Shown: positions 18,785 to 28,345, numbered from the stretch's first letter. The stretch is 64,000 nucleotides of DNA from Sulfurimonas sp. SAG-AH-194-L11 (GCF_029215995.1 NZ_JAEMVB010000003.1:46373-110372), one strand, 5' to 3'. The notes: generated from the letters alone by a model not told the origin. Made by a program: numbers and translations.

Positions 18785-20162
18785 TGAAAAACATTTAAAA
18801 CACTTTACATCTATAGTTGGTGATGAGAATATTTATAGTGATAAAGCACACCTTATAGCCTATTCATACGATGCAACTCGTACAAAGTTTGAGCCTGATG
18901 CAGTTATATTTCCTAGAAATGAAGATGATATATCTAAGATACTAAAATACTGTAATGAAAAAAGAATAGTAATTGTTCCTCGTGGCGCGGGTTCAGGTTT
19001 TACAGGTGGAGCACTTCCAAGTAGCGGCGGAATAGTTTTAGGTTTTGAGAAACATATGAACAAAATCCTAGAGATAGATATGAAAAACATGGTAGCTATT
19101 GTGCAACCGGGTTTAATTAACATGGACCTCCAACGTGCTGTAGAAGCAGTCGGTCTTTTTTATCCGCCAGATCCTGCATCACAAGACTACTCAACTATAG
19201 GTGGAAATGTGAGTGAAAACGCAGGTGGTATGCGTGCTGCAAAGTATGGAATCACAAAAGACTATGTGATGGCTACACGTGCGGTTTTACCAAATGGTGA
19301 CATCATCAAAGCGGGTAAGCGAACGATTAAAGATGTGGCTGGTTATAACATTACTGGTATTCTTGTAGCGAGTGAGGGAACTCTTGCAGTTCTCTCAGAG
19401 ATAACACTGCGTTTGATTCCTAAACCTAAGATGACAAAAACAGCTATAGGAATTTTTCCTACTGTAAATGAAGCGATGGAAGCAGTATATAAAACTATGG
19501 CAAGTGGTATCACACCTGTTGCGATGGAGTTTTTAGATAACCTCACTATTCGTGCAGTTGAGCAAGTACACTCTAAAGGTCTACCAGTTGATGCGGGTGC
19601 ACTACTTGTAACTGATGTTGATGGAAACCTTGAAGATGATTTAGACTTTCAACTCGCTCAAATTGAAAAAGTGTTTAAAGAGAATGGTTGTAATGAGTTT
19701 AGAATTGCAAAAGATGATAAAGAAGCTGCTGATATCTGGTTTGCTAGAAGAAATGCCTCTCAAGCTATCACTGTTTATGGAAGTAAAAAACTTAACGAAG
19801 ATGTAACAGTTCCTCGTGCTGCCTTACCAGAATTATTAGATAAGTTTAATGCTATTGCTAAAAAGTATGATATAAATATTCCATGTTTTGGTCATACTGG
19901 TGATGGAAATGTACATACAAATGTAATGGTAGATGGTAAAGATCCTGAACAAGTTAAAATCGCCTATCTTGCTATAGAAGAGGTTTTTCAAGCAACAGTT
20001 GACCTTGGCGGAACACTCTCAGGTGAACACGGTATAGGTCTTGCAAAAGCACCTTATATGCGTATGGCGTTTAGTGAAGAGGAGATGAATCTCTTTAAGT
20101 CTATCAAAAAAGCATTTGACCCTAACAATATTTTAAACCCTGCAAAAATGGGTCTTGATTAA
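18777..20162 (+). CDS. glcD: FAD-linked oxidase, GlcD (glycolate/D-lactate dehydrogenase) family
   Basis: A flavoprotein oxidising 2-hydroxy acids. 461 residues from the ATG at 18777, with an AAAGGAC site 8 bases upstream; a TTG at 18759 is not needed. The FAD-binding PCMH domain shows PRGAGSGFTGGALP (about residue 65-80) and IGGNVSENAGGMRAAKYG; the C-terminal domain has GDGNVHTN and SGEHGIGLAK. Whether the substrate is glycolate or D-lactate cannot be decided, and no glcE or glcF partner is seen beside it. Confidence 0.88.
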   Translation: MIDEKHLKHFTSIVGDENIYSDKAHLIAYSYDATRTKFEPDAVIFPRNEDDISKILKYCNEKRIVIVPRGAGSGFTGGALPSSGGIVLGFEKHMNKILEIDMKNMVAIVQPGLINMDLQRAVEAVGLFYPPDPASQDYSTIGGNVSENAGGMRAAKYGITKDYVMATRAVLPNGDIIKAGKRTIKDVAGYNITGILVASEGTLAVLSEITLRLIPKPKMTKTAIGIFPTVNEAMEAVYKTMASGITPVAMEFLDNLTIRAVEQVHSKGLPVDAGALLVTDVDGNLEDDLDFQLAQIEKVFKENGCNEFRIAKDDKEAADIWFARRNASQAITVYGSKKLNEDVTVPRAALPELLDKFNAIAKKYDINIPCFGHTGDGNVHTNVMVDGKDPEQVKIAYLAIEEVFQATVDLGGTLSGEHGIGLAKAPYMRMAFSEEEMNLFKSIKKAFDPNNILNPAKMGLD

Positions 20163-20164
20163 AA

Positions 20165-21004
20165 ATGAGTGAAAAAAGCACCCAAATTCTTAAAGAACTT
20201 AAGTTTTGGGTGAGTACATTTATAGATAAAGAGCTGACTCTCTTTGCTGCTAGTTTGAGTTTTTATACTATCTTTACCATCATTCCTCTCCTTTTAATTA
20301 TGCTAACACTTTTAACTTCTCTTCCTAGTTTTACTGAACATTATGAGAGTATAAAAAGTTTTATATTCTCAAACCTTATGCCTGTAAATTCTGAGCTGGT
20401 GATGGGAAAATTAGATCTCTTTTTAGCAAACTCTTCAAAAATGGGTATGATAGGTTTTGCGATGATTCTAGTGGCGTCCTTACTATTTTTTAAAAACTTT
20501 GAGTACATAGCAAACAAGATATTTCATGCAAAACCACGAACACTCTGGGAGTCTATCACAACTTACTGGACTATGCTTACACTCACACCTATAGCCTTAG
20601 GAGTCTCTTTTTATATTACAGGCTACATAGCAACACTTATGGCTTCAAACTCTCTGACCTCAGGCTTTAACATCTTACCTCTCGTCCCCTATGCAATCAT
20701 CTGGGCACTCTTCTTTTTAATTTTTCAGATAGGTCCAAACGCGAAGATTAACCCTCGTGCTTCATTTATAAGCTCCTTTATCATCTCTATAGTTTTTAGT
20801 CTGAGTAAAAATGCTTTTATCTATTATGTTTTTATGAACAAGTCTTATACTACGATGTATGGCTCTTTTGCTATTGTTATGTTTCTGTTTTTATGGATTT
20901 ATGTCTCGTGGATTATTTTTATTTATGGGCTGAAGTTATGTTACATTATTGATAGTATATATAAAAAATCCGAACAGGTAAAGTATGAGAGCATAGAGAA
21001 ATAA
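20165..21004 (+). CDS. YihY/BrkB family inner-membrane protein
   Basis: 279 residues with about six membrane helices. The family pattern is seen in ELTLFAASLSFYTIFTIIPLL near the N-terminus and in FLFLWIYVSWIIFIYGLKL near the end. The molecular function is not settled; the family was once mis-named RNase BN. It follows glcD by 2 bases and so belongs to the pgbA-glcD unit. Its last 69 bases overlap the end of comEC on the other strand. Confidence 0.85.
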   Translation: MSEKSTQILKELKFWVSTFIDKELTLFAASLSFYTIFTIIPLLLIMLTLLTSLPSFTEHYESIKSFIFSNLMPVNSELVMGKLDLFLANSSKMGMIGFAMILVASLLFFKNFEYIANKIFHAKPRTLWESITTYWTMLTLTPIALGVSFYITGYIATLMASNSLTSGFNILPLVPYAIIWALFFLIFQIGPNAKINPRASFISSFIISIVFSLSKNAFIYYVFMNKSYTTMYGSFAIVMFLFLWIYVSWIIFIYGLKLCYIIDSIYKKSEQVKYESIEK

Positions 21005-22210
21005 CTTAGAGTATATGCTCATTAGTGAGAGTCCAATCTCTATAAGTAAAAACTTAAAATCTATCTCTATTGTAACCATATGAGTCTTTAAATTCATTAA
21101 TAGACTTAAGAGTGGATCAAACAAATTTCCGTTTCCAATAAGATGTAAAAATATAGCTATAGGATAAAAGAGTGTAAAAAGTGCTGTCCAAATAATGGAT
21201 AGAGGATGATAGATACTAAAGTTAGCAAAGATAACAATAGAGTAGGGAAGCATAGTAAAATAGAGCCACAAAGGCAGCATTAAAAGCTTCCAAAGTTTAG
21301 AGCGACCTTCAGATGAAAGTAAAAATAAAAAGATATAAAATACACCTGCAACACTTAGCCAAAACCCGATGTTAAAACAGAGTCTTGGAAAGATTACTAA
21401 GATAAGGATTATAGTTAAAAAGAGTGTCTGCATGGAGATAATTTTAACTCCTCTATCATAGAGTGTAAAACCTACTATAAGCATCACAAAAGCTCTTAAA
21501 AGCGAAGGTGGCATATCTAAAAAGAGCATATAAACTAGCAGTGAGATAGCTATAAAAATAAAACTATCTACTGTAAAACTTCTATAGGGAAAAAATCTTT
21601 TTTGTAAAAATTTATAAGGAAACTTGATAAGAAAAAAGAGTATACCACTCAGTACACTCAGATGAAACCCACTAATAGCAATAAGATGAGAGATACCAAG
21701 CGTTGAAAAAACTTGTTGGAGTTTTATGGGAAGTGGTTTTGCAGTAAAGAGTGCTTGATATACAAGTGTGATATCTTGACTTTTATGTTGTTTACTTATA
21801 AGAGTGTTGAGTTTACTTTTATATGTAGGGTTCTCATGAATTTTTAAAATTTTACTAAAGGCATAAAAACTTCGCATATACTCATAAAAGCTGATTTTTC
21901 CTGCCCAAATTTCCATGGTGACATCTCTAAATTTGATATCTTTGAGTGTTTTACTTGCTGTTGTATAAAAAGTAAAACCACTGTGGCTCTTTAACTTTAA
22001 AACCTGATAAGTTTTGAGTTTCCCTTTTTTAACTTTTGTTTTAGAGTACTGCTTTAAAACTGTAGCATCTACGAGTTGTGAGTCAAATTTTGTAAGTTGT
22101 GTGAAGTTATAGTACTCTATACTTAATGAGATACTTAAGAGAAAGCAGGCAAGGAGAAAAAAGTTAAAAAAGTCCCTCTTTGTTTGAAATAGGGAGACTT
22201 TTTCTAGCAT
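20936..22210 (-). CDS. comEC: ComEC/Rec2-type DNA-uptake channel, short form
   Basis: Inner-membrane channel for single-stranded DNA in natural transformation. 424 residues with many membrane helices; the competence-domain signature LGISHLIAISGFHLSVLSG is at about 172-190. The typical C-terminal metallo-beta-lactamase nuclease domain is absent, as in the short ComEC forms of Helicobacter and Campylobacter. It directly follows dnaB with no gap and may be transcribed with it. Its 3' end overlaps the YihY gene by 69 bases. Confidence 0.85.
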   Translation of the reverse strand: MLEKVSLFQTKRDFFNFFLLACFLLSISLSIEYYNFTQLTKFDSQLVDATVLKQYSKTKVKKGKLKTYQVLKLKSHSGFTFYTTASKTLKDIKFRDVTMEIWAGKISFYEYMRSFYAFSKILKIHENPTYKSKLNTLISKQHKSQDITLVYQALFTAKPLPIKLQQVFSTLGISHLIAISGFHLSVLSGILFFLIKFPYKFLQKRFFPYRSFTVDSFIFIAISLLVYMLFLDMPPSLLRAFVMLIVGFTLYDRGVKIISMQTLFLTIILILVIFPRLCFNIGFWLSVAGVFYIFLFLLSSEGRSKLWKLLMLPLWLYFTMLPYSIVIFANFSIYHPLSIIWTALFTLFYPIAIFLHLIGNGNLFDPLLSLLMNLKTHMVTIEIDFKFLLIEIGLSLMSIYSKLFLYALILYLFGFFIYTINNVT

Positions 22211-23656
22211 TTAGAGTTGAGGTATATCTATAGAGGGAACATTCATCTCAGCTGATGAGGTATCTATGTTTTCATAGATAGTCTCTACTCCTGCACTAAA
22301 GCTAGGAGCATCAACAAAGCGTGTAAGCTTTTTCTGAAAGATAAGTTTTACATGACCCGTTGGACCATTACGCTGTTTACCGATGATGATTTCAGCCTCT
22401 TCTTCTTCTTTTTCTACATACTCCGAGACAAACTCTTTTCCCTCAGCTTTAGCAGCTTTTTCGCGTTCTTTTTCCTCTTTGTAAAGATAAACATCATCAC
22501 GATAGACAAAAAGAATGATGTCGGCATCTTGCTCAATAGAACCAGACTCACGAATATCACTCAGCATTGGGCGTTTGTCATTACGAGACTCGACGCCACG
22601 GTTAAGCTGAGAGAGTGCGACTATAGGCATCTCAAGTTCACGTGCAAGCATCTTGAGTCCACGAGATATTTCAGACACTTGTAAATGTCTGTCTTGTTTG
22701 CCGACACCTTGCATAATCTGTAAGTAGTCGATTACGGCTATCTCTATCTCAGGGTGTTGGTTTTTTAGCTTTCTGAGTTTACTTCTAAGCTGGTTAATGT
22801 TGAGGCTACCTTGATCATCGACATAGAGTTTCGCACTATTCATCCTGTCTATGGCACCGTTAAGAGCACTCCACTGGTTATCATTCATATCACCAACGCG
22901 AAGTTTTTGTAGGGGAATAGACGTTTGAATAGAGAGCAAGCGCAGCATTAATTGTTCAGCTGGCATTTCAAGAGAGAAAAAGGCGACACCTTTTCCATTC
23001 ATAATGAGACTGTTGACTGTGTTTAGGATAAATGATGTTTTCCCCATAGCAGGACGAGCAGCGATGATGACAAGGTCACCCTTACCAAAGCCTGTAGTCA
23101 TTTTATTGAGTTCCCCAAAACCTGTGTCGACACCTACGAGGACACTATTTCCACGAGCTTTCATCTCTTTGATGTACTCCATCGTGTCAAAAGTCATCTT
23201 TGGTGCGTCTTTAAAGTCAGAAGTTTGGTTGTCTTGAGTAATGTCGTAGAGCTTTTTTTCTACTATATCTATGACTTCAGCAGCAGGAAGTTCCTCTTCA
23301 ACAGTTACTCTTTTTATCTCAGTTGTAAGTGTTAATAGGTGGCGTTTGAGTGACTTGTCTTTTACTTCATCAACATAGGCTTTTGTGTTTGAGATAGGGT
23401 TAGCCGAAAGTATCTCAAGCATAACCTGCTCATCAAATTTTTTGACTTTGATAAGTTCTTTTTTGATAAACTCTTCATCAATAGGCTGATCTTTTTGAAG
23501 TAAAAGCATCATAGCATTAAATATCTCTTGATGTGCAGGAAGATAAAAGTCATCCACTTTAAGTGCAGTAGAGAGCTCATCAAACTGCGATGGTTCAAAG
23601 ACTATAGAGCTTAAAATACTGCGTTCAAATGCGAGGTTGTAAAGGTTATCTTGCAT
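22211..23656 (-). CDS. dnaB: Replicative DNA helicase DnaB
   Basis: Hexameric helicase that unwinds the fork. 481 residues. N-terminal domain at about 10-110, then the RecA-like domain with Walker A ARPAMGKTSF (about residue 200), Walker B IAVIDYLQIM and the SQLNRGVESR stretch. A charged insertion rich in Glu and Lys (about 395-425) lies before the last conserved block EIIIGKQRNGPTG. No intein. The ATG shares its A with the last base of the ispG stop, so the genes are coupled. Confidence 0.97.
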   Translation of the reverse strand: MQDNLYNLAFERSILSSIVFEPSQFDELSTALKVDDFYLPAHQEIFNAMMLLLQKDQPIDEEFIKKELIKVKKFDEQVMLEILSANPISNTKAYVDEVKDKSLKRHLLTLTTEIKRVTVEEELPAAEVIDIVEKKLYDITQDNQTSDFKDAPKMTFDTMEYIKEMKARGNSVLVGVDTGFGELNKMTTGFGKGDLVIIAARPAMGKTSFILNTVNSLIMNGKGVAFFSLEMPAEQLMLRLLSIQTSIPLQKLRVGDMNDNQWSALNGAIDRMNSAKLYVDDQGSLNINQLRSKLRKLKNQHPEIEIAVIDYLQIMQGVGKQDRHLQVSEISRGLKMLARELEMPIVALSQLNRGVESRNDKRPMLSDIRESGSIEQDADIILFVYRDDVYLYKEEKEREKAAKAEGKEFVSEYVEKEEEEAEIIIGKQRNGPTGHVKLIFQKKLTRFVDAPSFSAGVETIYENIDTSSAEMNVPSIDIPQL

Positions 23657-24717
23657 TATTTAACTTCCGCTGCCATCTTCTCAACTTCATAAACAAACTT
23701 ATCAACTAACTCATGCTCATCAAGGTTGGCGATAACTTCGCCTTTAACCATAACAAGACCTTTACCCTTACCATAAGCAATAGCAACATCAGCATGTGCA
23801 GCTTCACCGATGGCGTTTACAACGCAACCCATCACAGAAACATTTAGAGGTGTTTTTATGTGTGCTGTTCTTCGTTCTATCTCAGCTACTGCTGTTACTA
23901 GGTCAGCTTCTATCCGCCCGCAAGTTGGACATGAGATGATGTTAAGCCCATCAGGCATAGCACCACTATCTTTAAGAATTGCACGAGCAACATTTATCTC
24001 TTCTTCAAGTTCACCTGTGATACTTACACGCATAGTATCACCAATTCCCTCCATGAGAAGAGTTCCAAGACCAATAGAACTTTTTACTGTTGCATGAAAG
24101 AGTGTTCCCGCTTCTGTAACGCCAAGGTGAAAAGGGTAGTTGTTTTTTGGACGAAGTTGTCTGTATGCGGCTACAGTTCTCTCAACATCACTCGCTTTAA
24201 GGCTTATTTTTATATCTGTAAAGCCAAGATCTTCAAGATACTTGATATTGTACTCAGCAGAGGCTACCATTCCCTCAGCCGTTTGCCCATACTTGTTCTC
24301 GAACTCTTTTTCCAAACTACCTGCGTTTACACCGATACGAATAGGAATTTCTCTTTGCTGACACGCCTTGACTATCTCTTTTATACGCGATTTTTCACCG
24401 ATGTTTCCAGGGTTAAAACGGATGCAGTCAACGGATTCGGCTGCTATGAGTGCTAGTTTATAGTTGTAGTGTATGTCTGCCACAAGAGGGAGGTCTATTT
24501 GTTCTTTTATGGATTTGAGTGCGAGTGCATCTTCCATGTCAGGAACAGCAACGCGAACGATGTCACAACCTGCAAAGTGTAGGCGTTTTATCTGCTCAAC
24601 TGTAGCATCTACATCATAAGTGTTTGAGTAAGTCATGGACTGTGTAGAGATTGGAGCATCTCCACCAACAGCTACATCACCGACATATATTTTTTTAGTT
24701 GGGTATCTTTTTATCAT
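23656..24717 (-). CDS. ispG: 4-hydroxy-3-methylbut-2-enyl diphosphate synthase (IspG)
   Basis: The iron-sulfur enzyme of the MEP pathway that makes HMBPP from MEcPP with flavodoxin or ferredoxin. 353 residues. The 4Fe-4S ligands are in ISCPTCGR and VMGCVVNA near the C-terminus; the N-terminal barrel has [11 protein letters not shown] and [10 protein letters not shown]. First gene of the ispG-dnaB-comEC unit; a hairpin just upstream (24729-24753) separates it from the DUF2202 gene. Confidence 0.96.
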   Translation of the reverse strand: MIKRYPTKKIYVGDVAVGGDAPISTQSMTYSNTYDVDATVEQIKRLHFAGCDIVRVAVPDMEDALALKSIKEQIDLPLVADIHYNYKLALIAAESVDCIRFNPGNIGEKSRIKEIVKACQQREIPIRIGVNAGSLEKEFENKYGQTAEGMVASAEYNIKYLEDLGFTDIKISLKASDVERTVAAYRQLRPKNNYPFHLGVTEAGTLFHATVKSSIGLGTLLMEGIGDTMRVSITGELEEEINVARAILKDSGAMPDGLNIISCPTCGRIEADLVTAVAEIERRTAHIKTPLNVSVMGCVVNAIGEAAHADVAIAYGKGKGLVMVKGEVIANLDEHELVDKFVYEVEKMAAEVK

Positions 24718-24728
24718 AAGGAGATTCT

Positions 24729-24753
24729 AGCCTCTTTTATGTAAAAAGAGGCT
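24729..24753 (-). terminator. Terminator after the DUF2202 gene
   Basis: A perfect 10-bp stem AGCCTCTTTT/AAAAGAGGCT with a 5-base loop between the DUF2202 stop and the ispG start. Confidence 0.6.
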
Positions 24754-24768
24754 TTAGTTTGTTTTGTA

Positions 24769-25986
24769 TTATTGCGCTATGCGATTCGTTTGAGGATACT
24801 CAGGATGACAGTACTCAGTTCCAAGTGAACAGCAACCCTCAGTAACTCCCATGTTTATAAGCCCTCTATCAAAAGCTCCATAGTGAGAGTAGCTACCATC
24901 TCTTAAAAACTCAAAGCTAGTAACTACATCACTAGCATTTGAATCTTTAGCAATCTCTATATCGCGAAGTAAATCATCAATATCAATTACTTCAATCATG
25001 CAACCAACTTCAAGAGCATCTTGTGGTGACTGTTCTCCTTTTGCTATAAGCTCTGTGTGGAGTGTTTGGATGGCATCTATGTTGTATTGTCCTGCTGGAA
25101 GCTCTGTCGTACTATAGTTAGTGTAGTCCATAGTTAAACCAAGATTAGCATCTACAGTTTTGTTTGTGTCTGTAAACTCAGATAAGTCAGAGATATACTT
25201 TTGTACTAAAAGCTGTACCGTTTTTATATGTATAGCCTCAGATTTTGTTGCTATATTTGTAAGTTGTTTTAACTCGGTTCCTGTATTTAAGTGGTAGTTA
25301 TATAGAGCAGTGTAGACATCATAAGCAAGACGCTCCTCATTTCCCATATAAGCTAAAGTCTCTTTAACTTCTGGTGTTAAAGTACTTAAAGGAGTTAGAA
25401 TTGCTTGTGTAATTGTTACCGGAAGATTAAGTGCATCATCTACAGTAGAGACTAAATCAAGAGTTTGTGTTAGGTGCTCAAGTGCAGTTGTATCATCAAC
25501 AAGTGTAATATTGGCATCGCTTGCATATGTATCTAGTGCTGTCTCATCAAAACTCTCTTGATTTGTGAACTTCGCTTTGAGTATATCGCTAATGTGAATA
25601 CCATTTTGTGTATTGTTATCATCATCGCAAGATTGTAGTAGTTTTGCCATTGCAAGTACACTACTATTGTTGACATCAGTTCTTGCTAAACCTAATAACT
25701 CTTGAGGAAAAACATGCTTGTCCGCTGCTAACTCACTAACAGATCCAAGTTGTAAGCCTCCGAGTTTAAAGACTACTGGAAGTGAGTCACAAGTAAATGT
25801 ACCGTTAATATCTGTAGTTGCACTCTCTCCACTCTCACAAGTGTAGTCTATATTTTGCAGGTAGGTATCGACAAGTTGTCCTGTTAGGGCTGTTGATGTA
25901 GCAGTTGAGTCCGAAGATCCACAGGCTGTAAATGTTGTTGTAATGGCTAGAAGTGATAATAAAATTATAGAAGTTGAAGTTTTCAT
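24769..25986 (-). CDS. DUF2202 ferritin-like lipoprotein
   Basis: 405 residues with a lipobox (TTFTACGSS, Cys about 22), so anchored to a membrane facing the periplasm. The first half is an uncharacterised domain with DDDN- and Cys-containing loops. From about residue 210 the DUF2202 domain starts with MGNEERLAYDVYTALYNYH; this family has a ferritin-like four-helix fold with Glu and His residues that could bind metal. The tail has a Cys-rich segment TEGCCSLGTEYCHPEYP. It lies downstream of the TonB receptor gene but has its own promoter with the same operator, so the pair is probably one metal- or stress-responsive regulon. The metal is unknown. Confidence 0.78.
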   Translation of the reverse strand: MKTSTSIILLSLLAITTTFTACGSSDSTATSTALTGQLVDTYLQNIDYTCESGESATTDINGTFTCDSLPVVFKLGGLQLGSVSELAADKHVFPQELLGLARTDVNNSSVLAMAKLLQSCDDDNNTQNGIHISDILKAKFTNQESFDETALDTYASDANITLVDDTTALEHLTQTLDLVSTVDDALNLPVTITQAILTPLSTLTPEVKETLAYMGNEERLAYDVYTALYNYHLNTGTELKQLTNIATKSEAIHIKTVQLLVQKYISDLSEFTDTNKTVDANLGLTMDYTNYSTTELPAGQYNIDAIQTLHTELIAKGEQSPQDALEVGCMIEVIDIDDLLRDIEIAKDSNASDVVTSFEFLRDGSYSHYGAFDRGLINMGVTEGCCSLGTEYCHPEYPQTNRIAQ

Positions 25987-26016
25987 GAATTAATCGTTTG
26001 TTTTTTTAGTGAGCGA

Positions 26017-26047
26017 AGTATATAGAAAAAGTGTTAGTGAAGTGTTA
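26017..26047 (-). promoter_or_regulatory. Operator and promoter of the DUF2202 gene
   Basis: On the minus strand two TAACACT boxes 11 bases apart (26047-26041 and 26036-26030) are followed after 7 bases by a TATACT -10 (26022-26017). The predicted start is near 26010, about 24 bases before the ATG. The layout equals that at 28129-28159. Confidence 0.65.
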
Positions 26048-26065
26048 GCACCTCAAAAGGTGCTA
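26046..26065 (-). terminator. Terminator after the TonB receptor gene
   Basis: A perfect 8-bp stem TAGCACCT/AGGTGCTA with a 4-base loop, beginning 7 bases after the receptor stop. It abuts the operator of the next gene. Confidence 0.6.
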
Positions 26066-26071
26066 CTAATA

Positions 26072-28099
26072 TTAAAATTTAAAGTCTAAATTTGTGTAAA
26101 TGTAGCGACCTACTTCATTCATAAGCATAACATCACCGCCTCCACTTACAAGTACAAGGTCTGCATAGGTGTTACTTTGTGCATATGTTTCATCAAAAAG
26201 GTTATTTACACCGAGTGTAAAGTCAAATTTTTTGTTAACTGCATGTTTAACTTTTAGATTTAAAACACTCCATGCTGCTAACTCTTGTTCACCATTATCT
26301 GCATCATACACATTCCATGTATCACTCGCTTGTACTTCTGCTGTTGCTATTGAGTTGTTTGCATACTCATAGTTTAGTGCTAAATTCCCACGAAGTGGAG
26401 CAATATCTGCTAAGTCAGTATCACTTTGACCTGCAAGAGCAGACTCCTTTTGACCAACCTTGTATGAGGCACCCATATCGAGTGTTATGTCATCGTTGAG
26501 ATATACAGAAGCTGAAAGTTCTGCACCATAAATAGTTGCATCTATGTTCTCAAAAGCATTTTGTGCTACAGTATTTCCCATAATAACAGTTGTATTTGCC
26601 TTGGAGTAGTAGATATAGTCTTTAAGCATAGAGTAAAAGCCTTTGACTTTTAACTTAAAGTATTCATTATCTGTTTCATATCCTAAGTCTATCTCTGTGT
26701 TTGTCGTTTTTTTCAAGTCAGTTGTTCCAACAAGGTTACCCATAGAACCATAAAAGTATAACTCTCTTGCATCTGGTACACGAGAAGCTTGTCCTGCTCC
26801 AAAAAATAGTTTGTTCTCCTTGTTTAAATGATAGCTTGTAAAAACATTTAAACCAAGAGAGGAGTAGTCGTTATCTCTATAGCTGTCATTAGTGATAGAA
26901 GTATCATCATATCTTGCACCCATGCTTATATCAAAGGCACCATAAGTTTTCTCTAGTTTGGCAAATATCGCCATGTTTTTTGTAAGAGAGTTGTCTATAC
27001 TTTTACGGTTGGCGATGAGTGCAGTAGAACCATCTTTCATATAAAAACCATCCCAAACTCTTTGGCTCGCATCAAGACCAACTAAAAGCTTATAGTCGTT
27101 TATATTAAAACTATTTTTGAGTTTCACACCATCCATAGCAGTTGTAAGCCAGTTGTTTATCACGGCACCCCCTGGATTAATTGATGAGAGTCTATAGTTT
27201 GTTCCCATTGGGTGATCTACATCAGAGTGGTAGTACTGTAAGTTGATGTTTTTATAAATATCATTTATAGAGTCAATGTTGTAAGCTACACTATAAATAT
27301 TTGAGTCATCATAGAGGGCATCCATCTTAGAGTTACCATAAAGAACATTTGTACTTCTGTTCGCTGTTACACTCAGACGTAGCTCTTGGTTTTTAGCAGT
27401 AGTGATAAATGCTTTAGCAGCAACAGATTTTTTATCATAAGCTTGCATATCACGATACTCATCTTGAAGTCTAGGGTCTTTTGTTGTACCGGCTAAAGTA
27501 GTTCCAGCTACATAGTTGTCAATTTGCTCGGCAATAGTGTTTCCATCACCATCTCTATACTGGTCTGAGGACTCCATAGAAGCAGTAATACTCATACGAA
27601 TAAAATCATTACCTCCGCTCGCACTCGCACCAAACTTTTTATAGTTAAATGAACCAAAACCAAGGTTAATGGAGCCTTTTAACTCTTTGCTTGGTTTTTT
27701 TGTTGTTATTTTGATACCCCCACTAAGTGTTCCAAATGTCTCAATATCATAAGGACCCTCTATAACTTCTATAGAGTCAATCTGATTTGCTAAGATATGT
27801 GAAACAGGTGGGTCCATTCTGTTTGGACAGGCTCCATAAACCTTTGTTCCATCTACTTCAACAGTGATATTGTCGCGTTTTTGACCACGAATGAGGATGT
27901 CATTTGCTATGCCACTACGTCTTGACATATCAATACTTGGTACAGAGTTGTTGAGTGCGACAGCAACATCTGCTGAGGTTTGTGCATTTTGTGCTACTTG
28001 CGTTATGAGTGTAGACTCTACATTGAGAGTTGCGAGGTTTATTTCATTTGCATGCAGAGAAGCATATGTTAATAGAGAAAGTATAAGAGTTCTTTTCAT
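26072..28099 (-). CDS. TonB-dependent outer-membrane receptor, OprC/NosA (copper) type
   Basis: Outer-membrane receptor that imports a ligand using energy from TonB. 675 residues: signal peptide (MKRTLILSLLTYASLHA), plug domain at about 25-150 and a 22-strand type barrel ending in LDFKF with the terminal Phe of barrel proteins. The plug has GACPNRMDPPVSHI, the segment typical of the OprC/NosA copper-receptor family. Later Met-rich stretches occur (GSMGNLV, MLMNEVG). Copper is therefore the best guess, but the specificity rests on one motif. It is transcribed alone from a tandem-repeat promoter shared with the DUF2202 gene. Confidence 0.85.
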   Translation of the reverse strand: MKRTLILSLLTYASLHANEINLATLNVESTLITQVAQNAQTSADVAVALNNSVPSIDMSRRSGIANDILIRGQKRDNITVEVDGTKVYGACPNRMDPPVSHILANQIDSIEVIEGPYDIETFGTLSGGIKITTKKPSKELKGSINLGFGSFNYKKFGASASGGNDFIRMSITASMESSDQYRDGDGNTIAEQIDNYVAGTTLAGTTKDPRLQDEYRDMQAYDKKSVAAKAFITTAKNQELRLSVTANRSTNVLYGNSKMDALYDDSNIYSVAYNIDSINDIYKNINLQYYHSDVDHPMGTNYRLSSINPGGAVINNWLTTAMDGVKLKNSFNINDYKLLVGLDASQRVWDGFYMKDGSTALIANRKSIDNSLTKNMAIFAKLEKTYGAFDISMGARYDDTSITNDSYRDNDYSSLGLNVFTSYHLNKENKLFFGAGQASRVPDARELYFYGSMGNLVGTTDLKKTTNTEIDLGYETDNEYFKLKVKGFYSMLKDYIYYSKANTTVIMGNTVAQNAFENIDATIYGAELSASVYLNDDITLDMGASYKVGQKESALAGQSDTDLADIAPLRGNLALNYEYANNSIATAEVQASDTWNVYDADNGEQELAAWSVLNLKVKHAVNKKFDFTLGVNNLFDETYAQSNTYADLVLVSGGGDVMLMNEVGRYIYTNLDFKF

Positions 28100-28128
28100 T
28101 TTTTGACCTTTATAATTTTAATACTCCA

Positions 28129-28159
28129 ATAATAATAAAGTAGTGTTACAAAAGTGTTA
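28129..28159 (-). promoter_or_regulatory. Operator and promoter of the TonB receptor gene
   Basis: On the minus strand two TAACACT boxes 11 bases apart (28159-28153 and 28148-28142) are followed after 7 bases by a TATTAT -10 (28134-28129). The predicted start is near 28122, about 23 bases before the ATG. A third, weaker copy (AGTGTTT on the plus strand, 28167-28173) lies further up, next to a CATAAT -10 for the divergent small gene. Confidence 0.65.
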
Positions 28160-28198
28160 AGTAATAAGTGTTTGCATAATTTGTGATAGAATTTCATC

Positions 28199-28345
28199 AT
28201 GAGTACACAAGAGAAAATAAAAAAAACAGTTGTAATTGCCTTAGGGTTTGCATTAGCTACCTACCTTATAATGAGTGGAACGGCTATTTTAAACCAAGAT
28301 AATCAAGACACTAATGCAACACAAAAGATAGAGAAAAATGACTAG
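28199..28345 (+). CDS. 48-residue single-span membrane protein upstream of alr
   Basis: Not recognised. The frame starts at the ATG at 28199 and ends with TAG at 28343-28345. It encodes a short basic start (STQEKIKKT), one hydrophobic helix of about 20 residues (VVIALGFALATYLIMSG) and a polar tail rich in Asn, Asp and Gln. Its end overlaps the alr start by 8 bases, which supports translation and coupling. A CATAAT -10 at 28175-28180 fits a start near 28187. The upstream region is shared with the TonB receptor operator. Confidence 0.55.
   Translation: MSTQEKIKKTVVIALGFALATYLIMSGTAILNQDNQDTNATQKIEKND

Noticed and set aside
28095..28125. Fur box at the TonB receptor start
   Set aside because: The AT-rich stretch does not match the 19-base inverted consensus well; the tandem TAACACT repeats are the clearer signal.
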